Source: an uncultured Lachnospiraceae bacterium | GTDB lineage: Bacteria; Bacillota; Clostridia; Lachnospirales; Lachnospiraceae | DNA: 12,078 nt | Direction of reading: 5' to 3' | Assembly (NCBI GenBank): GCA_947174725.1 | Contig: CAMWKA010000025.1 | Location: 1-12,078 of the forward strand | Shown: positions 9,392-12,078 of the stretch, piece after piece | How positions within the stretch are numbered: position 1 is the first letter of the stretch | How the letters are laid out: the number at the start of each line of letters is the position of its first letter | The notes under the pieces: generated by a model | Told to the model about the DNA's origin: nothing | The model's input: only the letters and a program-made list of their open reading frames with translations | Databases searched by the model: none | Program-made: the position numbers and the translations under genes

Positions 9392-9429
9392 TTTATACCA
9401 GAAACGTCCGTGTCCGGCTCCGGTATAAA
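9392..9429 (+). promoter_or_regulatory. Hairpin in the rpsT leader, possible autoregulatory site
   Basis: Perfect 8-base inverted repeat, TTTATACC (9392-9399) and GGTATAAA (9422-9429), with a 22-base GC-richer loop that could form a small inner stem (CCG at 9408-9410, CGG at 9415-9417). It begins only a few bases after the predicted transcript start. Ribosomal protein leaders often bind their own product, and S20 is autoregulated in E. coli, but I do not recognise a described leader class here. Stem is seen; role is inferred. Confidence 0.45.
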
Positions 9430-9489
9430 TTATGAGTTAAAAGTTTCGTACTCTTACGACATATTCAAAAAAACAGGAGGTGCAAAGTC

Positions 9490-9753
9490 TTGGCTAATAT
9501 TAAATCCGCAAAGAAGCGAATCCTTGTCAACCAGACAAAGGCAGACAGAAATAAGGCAATCAGATCCAGCGTAAAGACTGCTGTGAAAAAAGTGTACGCA
9601 GCAATCGACGCAGGCGATCAGGAAACTGCAAAGAGCGCATTGTTAAATGCCACAAGCACGATTGATAAAGCTGCTAAAAAAGGCGTTTATCACAAAAATT
9701 ATGCTTCCAGAAAGATTTCCCGTCTGAATCTGGCTGTCAACAAAATGGCTTAA
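9490..9753 (+). CDS. rpsT: 30S ribosomal protein S20, TTG start
   Basis: Primary binding protein of the 30S subunit body, contacting 16S rRNA. The 87-aa product begins MANIKSAKKRILVNQTKADR and ends RKISRLNLAVNKMA, the typical S20 pattern: Lys/Arg/Ala-rich long helices and normal length. The start is TTG at 9490. A strong AGGAGGTG (9475-9482) sits 7 bases before it, and the next residues ANIKSAKKR are the conserved S20 N-terminus, so no other start is reasonable. The gene is transcribed divergently from gpr, as I recall for Bacillus subtilis. Use of TTG, as in E. coli rpsT, suggests deliberately limited initiation that may serve feedback control. Downstream lies a block of inverted repeats. 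Confidence 0.98.
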   Translation: MANIKSAKKRILVNQTKADRNKAIRSSVKTAVKKVYAAIDAGDQETAKSALLNATSTIDKAAKKGVYHKNYASRKISRLNLAVNKMA

Positions 9754-9777
9754 ATCTTAAAGTTCAGAATCAAAACA

Positions 9778-9803
9778 CCCTCAAGTACCGTCATGCTTGA
9801 GGG
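9778..9803 (+). repeat. Inverted repeat 1 downstream of rpsT
   Basis: Perfect 8-base arms, CCCTCAAG (9778-9785) and CTTGAGGG (9796-9803), around a 10-base loop, 24 bases after the rpsT stop. It has no following T-run, so it is not a classical terminator. It may protect the rpsT mRNA 3' end or be the first part of the larger structured block. Confidence 0.7.
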
Positions 9804-9805
9804 CA

Positions 9806-9870
9806 GTGTGAAAAGCACTTCTATCGCTCATAGCAAAGGCTATTTCGCGAAGAAGTGCTTAATTTCACAC
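9806..9870 (+). repeat. Long inverted repeat 2, about 26 paired bases
   Basis: Nested pairing over 65 bases. The outer arms are GTGTGAAA (9806-9813) and TTTCACAC (9863-9870). Next come AGCACTTCT (9814-9822) and AGAAGTGCT (9851-9859), then TCGC (9824-9827) and GCGA (9847-9850). The inner arms are ATAGC (9830-9834) and GCTAT (9839-9843), closed by the loop AAAG. Only small bulges interrupt it (TAA at 9860-9862, A at 9823, and a 2/3-base internal loop). Such a long stem is unusual after a ribosomal gene and could be a dispersed intergenic repeat or a structured RNA. An open frame crosses it but has no ribosome site, so I treat it as non-coding. Confidence 0.75.
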
Positions 9871-9871
9871 C

Positions 9872-9896
9872 GAAAAACGCAAAAACGGCGTTTTTC
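9872..9896 (+). terminator. Probable intrinsic terminator after rpsT
   Basis: Perfect 9-base arms, GAAAAACGC (9872-9880) and GCGTTTTTC (9888-9896), with a 7-base loop. The A-run and T-run flank a short GC core, so it could work in either direction. The T-run is part of the stem and only five long, so efficiency may be partial, which would allow read-through to the next gene, for which I see no separate promoter. Confidence 0.55.
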
Positions 9897-9908
9897 ATCC
9901 CTATTTGA

Positions 9909-9923
9909 GCCGCCAAAAGCGGC
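9909..9923 (+). repeat. Small GC-rich hairpin before the 134-aa gene
   Basis: GCCGC (9909-9913), loop CAAAA, GCGGC (9919-9923). It ends 3 bases before the GGAGG ribosome site (9927-9931) of the following gene, so it may influence translation or 5' stability of that message. Confidence 0.55.
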
Positions 9924-9936
9924 AATGGAGGTGTCT

Positions 9937-10341
9937 ATGCGGAAACGAATGCTGGCATATTTGTCCTATATGGATCAAATCTTAGCGCATGAGCTACCTG
10001 TAACAGCTGTTTTTGATGCGGATGGAAATTATGAAGACACAGCGCTGAAAGACATTATGCCCACCAGAAAAGAATATGAGAAGCTTCTTGCCAGACATCT
10101 GGAACAGATCGCTTTCTTTTCCCATGAACGCCTGATCCATCTACTGGTCACGCTGATGTTCGCCGGGCTGGCATTTGCCGTCTTCTTTTTCTGTATCACT
10201 GAGGTCAGCCTAGGACTCTTACTTCTGCTGGCAGCCCTGATGATCCTTCTGGTTCCATATATCATGCATTACTACCTTTTGGAAAACGGCGTCCAAAAGA
10301 TGTACCGCCAATATGATGAATTGGTAAAACAGATGAAATAA
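9937..10341 (+). CDS. Unknown small protein with two membrane segments
   Basis: I do not recognise the family. The 134-aa product starts MRKRMLAYLSYMDQILAHEL, has a soluble charged part (residues 1-65, with PTRKEYEKLLARHLEQ), two adjacent hydrophobic helices (about 67-87 and 91-112) and an amphipathic basic tail (KMYRQYDELVKQMK). This suggests a membrane hairpin with both ends on the same side, probably cytoplasmic. I chose ATG 9937 because GGAGG (9927-9931) is 5 bases upstream. The frame is open back to 9793, but that part runs through the inverted repeats and looks non-coding. ATG 9925 overlaps the ribosome site and is less likely. Its stop lies 12 bases from the convergent DUF1836 gene, with no obvious terminator between. 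A real gene by start signal and composition; function unknown. Confidence 0.75.
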   Translation: MRKRMLAYLSYMDQILAHELPVTAVFDADGNYEDTALKDIMPTRKEYEKLLARHLEQIAFFSHERLIHLLVTLMFAGLAFAVFFFCITEVSLGLLLLLAALMILLVPYIMHYYLLENGVQKMYRQYDELVKQMK

Positions 10342-10353
10342 TTTCCCGGATTC

Positions 10354-10974
10354 CTACGTATCCTCTTTGGTTGTATATACATCAAGAATCTTTTCAATCA
10401 GAAGTTTTTTGAAATAAACATCAAATCCCAGCATACAGATAAAAGCAAACGTCTTCAGTTCTTCCCGTTCCTTCTCCGCCACATCCTCAAAGACTTTGGC
10501 GTTACCGAATATCTTTTCTGTCTCTTCATATTTACTCTTTATGTCCTTTTTTTGTTCTTCCTTCTGGCTCTGCTCCATCTTCATCACTTCATCATAGATT
10601 TCCTTGACCGTACACCCCGACTCTTGTCCAAAATATTTCTCTGTCAAAGGTTTGAGCAGCATCTGAATATCACTGATGGATAAAACATTTTTAAAATAAT
10701 AGATCAGAATCAGAATCAAAATATGCTCTCTGGAATATTTCTTCTTCTCCGGCGGAGGCAAAAGATCATTCTTTGCATAATTATTGATCATGGTCTTTGT
10801 CAGAATCTTATCTTTCTCCTTGTATCTTGCTGTCTCCTTTAAGTGTTCATCCATAAAGGTAGTCACCTGATCCATATAGAGCGCGATATTCGGGATCTCA
10901 TCGGAATCAATCAGCTGAATCTTGTCCAGATTCTCCATGATGCTGTTTATCAGATCTTCGGTATCAATATTCAT
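10354..10974 (-). CDS. DUF1836 protein with MerR-like helix-turn-helix
   Basis: The 206-aa product fits the DUF1836 family of Firmicutes. The segment ILTKTMINNYAKNDLLPPPEKKKYSREHI (about 57-85) followed by LSISDIQMLLKPL (98-110) resembles a MerR-type winged HTH, in which a short recognition helix is followed by a PPP...YS..H wing. The C-terminal half is Lys/Glu-rich and probably helical (about 130-165), with a final hydrophobic helix (FAFICMLGFDVYFKKLLIEKIL). A DNA-binding role is inferred; no ligand or target can be read. I chose ATG 10974 because GGAGG (10981-10985) is 6 bases upstream. The longer frame to 11025 would run into the hairpin and promoter region. It is transcribed divergently from the yerC-like gene. 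Confidence 0.82.
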   Translation of the reverse strand: MNIDTEDLINSIMENLDKIQLIDSDEIPNIALYMDQVTTFMDEHLKETARYKEKDKILTKTMINNYAKNDLLPPPEKKKYSREHILILILIYYFKNVLSISDIQMLLKPLTEKYFGQESGCTVKEIYDEVMKMEQSQKEEQKKDIKSKYEETEKIFGNAKVFEDVAEKEREELKTFAFICMLGFDVYFKKLLIEKILDVYTTKEDT

Positions 10975-11000
10975 AAAAATCCTCCATGTCATCGCAACAC

Positions 11001-11015
11001 ACGGCATTGTGCCGT
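11001..11015 (-). promoter_or_regulatory. Perfect hairpin in the DUF1836 leader
   Basis: ACGGCA (11001-11006), TTG, TGCCGT (11010-11015): a perfect 6-base inverted repeat between the predicted transcript start (about 11031) and the ribosome site (10981-10985). It could be an operator for a dimeric regulator, possibly DUF1836 itself, or an mRNA stem. Seen directly; role open. Confidence 0.5.
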
Positions 11016-11037
11016 ATATTGTCAACTGTCACACTTA

Positions 11038-11066
11038 ATTATATAGTAAATAAAACTACATGTAAA
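11038..11066 (-). promoter_or_regulatory. Sigma-A-like promoter of the DUF1836 gene
   Basis: Minus strand: TTTACA (11061-11066, 5 of 6), a 17-base spacer, and a perfect TATAAT (11038-11043). The predicted start is near 11031, giving a leader of about 57 nt. Its -35 lies 15 bases from the -35 of the divergent yerC promoter. Confidence 0.75.
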
Positions 11067-11081
11067 GTAACGAAATAAATA

Positions 11082-11110
11082 TTTACCATTATGCCTTCCT
11101 GTGCTAAAAT
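11082..11110 (+). promoter_or_regulatory. Sigma-A-like promoter of the yerC-like gene
   Basis: Plus strand: TTTACC (11082-11087, 4 of 6), a 17-base spacer, and TAAAAT (11105-11110, 5 of 6). The predicted start is near 11117, leaving a leader of about 65 nt. Confidence 0.6.
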
Positions 11111-11135
11111 GATACCGTAGCAGTATGAGAAAATT

Positions 11136-11189
11136 ATGAATTATTCCATCGCAGATTGCGGAACGGCATGGTTATTGATCTATGAATGA
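11136..11189 (+). other. Candidate 17-codon upstream ORF overlapping the yerC start
   Basis: ATG at 11136 opens a frame reading MNYSIADCGTAWLLIYE and stopping at TGA 11187-11189, 8 bases inside the yerC-like gene. A second mini-ORF, ATG 11168 to TGA 11183-11185 (five codons, MVIDL), ends in an ATGA overlap with the yerC start. Neither has a clear ribosome site. The yerC ATG itself also lacks one, so translational coupling from one of these is conceivable. Low confidence that either is translated. Confidence 0.3.
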
Positions 11190-11511
11190 AAAACTTCACA
11201 CGAAAGTAGTCGACCAGCTGTTTGACGCGGTTCTTACATTAGAAAACAGAGAAGAATGTTATCTTTTTTTTGAAGATCTCTGCACCATGAATGAACTCAT
11301 GTCTTTATCCCAGCGCTTTGCTGTCGCCGCCATGTTGAAAGAAAAAAAGACTTATATGGAAATAGCCGGGGAAACCGGCGCCTCCACAGCCACGATCAGC
11401 CGTGTCAACCGTTCCCTCAGCTATGGTAATGATTCCTATGATATGGTTCTGCAGCGCATGAAGCATAAAAATCCGGACAATGATTCCGACGCTTGCAATT
11501 CAACAACCTGA
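11182..11511 (+). CDS. YerC/YecD-type TrpR-like DNA-binding protein
   Basis: The 109-aa protein belongs to the TrpR-superfamily YerC/YecD group, small helical dimeric DNA-binding proteins whose effector is not established. The N-terminal helices LDAVL-type segment and ECYLFFEDLCTMNELMSLSQ (25-44) are characteristic. The helix-turn-helix is YMEIAGETGASTATISRVNRSL (about 58-79), where GASTATISRVNR is the recognition part, followed by YGNDSYDMVLQRM. The tail (from about 94) is polar and variable. An in-frame stop at 11176-11178 rules out any longer N-terminus, so ATG 11182 is the only sensible start although its ribosome site is poor. It diverges from the DUF1836 gene, and its stop directly abuts the stop of the converging gene to the right. 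Confidence 0.92.
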   Translation: MNEKLHTKVVDQLFDAVLTLENREECYLFFEDLCTMNELMSLSQRFAVAAMLKEKKTYMEIAGETGASTATISRVNRSLSYGNDSYDMVLQRMKHKNPDNDSDACNSTT

Positions 11512-12078
11512 TCATCCATGGATCTCCATACATTCCCATGGATCGATATACTCCCCGTTGCGCATAATCTGATAAGAAAGTACGGTATTATCCTCGGTAA
11601 TACTGAGCAGTATCGACCCTGCCGTCACCTCATCCCCTTCCTTTACCATAATCGTTCCGACGCCGGAGTAGAATGTCATAAATCCATTTCCGTGATCGAT
11701 TACAACCGTATATCCACCGTCATCCAAAAGCTCAACATCAGCCACTTCTCCATCCGCAGTGGCTACCATGCTGCTTCCCGTGCCCGTCATAAACTGTACT
11801 CCAAGTTTCTCCGGTTCGTCGGTTGATTCCGTTTCCGTACCGCCTTCCTCCGGTTCTTCCCCTTCCACTGTCTCTTCCGGCACATAAAAAGCCGCATTGC
11901 CCCGCAACGGATAATTCGTCGGCATATGCTGCGCTCGCTCTTCCTCCTCATAAACAGACAATGCCTCTGTCTTAGCTGTCAGAGTATCACTTAAAATATC
12001 CACTTTTCCATTTAATTCCGAAACCTGCAGAGCAAGTTCATCCGATTGGCGCATCTCCGCAGCCAGCTGCCCTTGCAG
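11512..12078 (-). CDS. Coiled-coil protein with degenerate LytM (M23-like) domain, 5' end outside window
   Basis: The frame is open from the right edge (12078) to TGA at 11512-11514, giving 188 visible residues; the real start lies beyond the window. An ATG at 12054 exists but has Glu/Leu/Gln-rich coding sequence before it (LQGQLAAE), so the gene continues. Layout: a probable coiled coil (ELALQVSELNGKVDILSDTL), the segment MPTNYPLRGNAAFYV, an acidic low-complexity linker (ETVEGEEPEEGGTETESTDE), then a LytM-like beta domain. The domain follows the M23 outline (G..V.A..DGEV, GYTVVIDHGNGFMTFY, V..GDEVTAGSILL, RNGEYIDPW), but the zinc-ligand positions are lost: no H.G.D at the start, YSG instead of Y.H, and VLSYQIM instead of HLHFE. 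It is therefore probably non-catalytic, acting as a scaffold or activator like EnvC- or SpoIIQ-type proteins. Which role is unknown. Confidence 0.8.
   Translation of the reverse strand: MQGQLAAEMRQSDELALQVSELNGKVDILSDTLTAKTEALSVYEEEERAQHMPTNYPLRGNAAFYVPEETVEGEEPEEGGTETESTDEPEKLGVQFMTGTGSSMVATADGEVADVELLDDGGYTVVIDHGNGFMTFYSGVGTIMVKEGDEVTAGSILLSITEDNTVLSYQIMRNGEYIDPWECMEIHG

Noticed and set aside
9362..9574. 70-codon plus-strand frame over the rpsT leader and start
   Set aside because: It overlaps rpsT in another frame, begins within the rpsT promoter and ignores the strong AGGAGGTG used by S20.
9806..9870. Terminal inverted repeat of a small insertion element
   Set aside because: The arms form one nested hairpin only 65 bases long, with no transposase and no clear target-site duplication. 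A repeat family remains possible but cannot be shown from one copy.
9793..9936. N-terminal extension of the 134-aa membrane protein
   Set aside because: It would translate the inverted-repeat block and has no ribosome site, whereas GGAGG precedes ATG 9937 at good spacing.

Overview
The window looks like chromosomal DNA of a spore-forming, low-to-mid-GC Firmicute, most likely a clostridium of the Lachnospiraceae type. The evidence is the sporulation pair gpr-spoIIP, strong AGGAGG ribosome sites, sigma-A-type promoters, a YerC/YecD-type TrpR-like regulator and a DUF1836 protein. I see no mobile element, CRISPR array, tRNA or rRNA, and no gene-free stretch over 300 bases. The longest non-coding stretches are 9266-9489 and 10975-11181.

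Left block (1-9265, all minus strand). Transcription runs right to left: gpr (germination protease), spoIIP (peptidoglycan hydrolase of engulfment), two tandem YfhO-family membrane proteins, then lepA (elongation factor 4), which runs off the left edge lacking only about its last 40 codons. The order gpr-spoIIP-...-lepA beside a divergent rpsT is, from memory, the conserved Firmicute arrangement. The two large yfhO-like genes between spoIIP and lepA are the accessory part. They have a good sigma-A-like promoter of their own and are separated from each other by one base.

Middle block (9266-10341, plus strand). A divergent intergenic region carries the rpsT promoter, a roughly 100-nt leader with a hairpin, and rpsT (ribosomal protein S20) starting with TTG. 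After rpsT comes an unusually dense run of four inverted repeats (9778-9923), one of them terminator-like. It leads directly into the ribosome site of a 134-aa protein of unknown function with two membrane segments.

Right block (10354-12078). A DUF1836 gene (minus) and a yerC-like gene (plus) diverge from back-to-back sigma-A-like promoters. The DUF1836 leader has a perfect hairpin, and the yerC leader has very short ORFs overlapping the yerC start. A partial gene at the right edge (minus) encodes a coiled coil and a LytM/M23-like domain that has lost its zinc ligands. It converges on yerC with the two stop codons touching.

Most of the window is conserved housekeeping and sporulation DNA. 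The parts most worth a second look are the YfhO pair placed in the spoIIP-lepA interval, the hairpin array after rpsT, the yerC leader, and the degenerate LytM protein. I do not see convincing evidence of a wholly new system.
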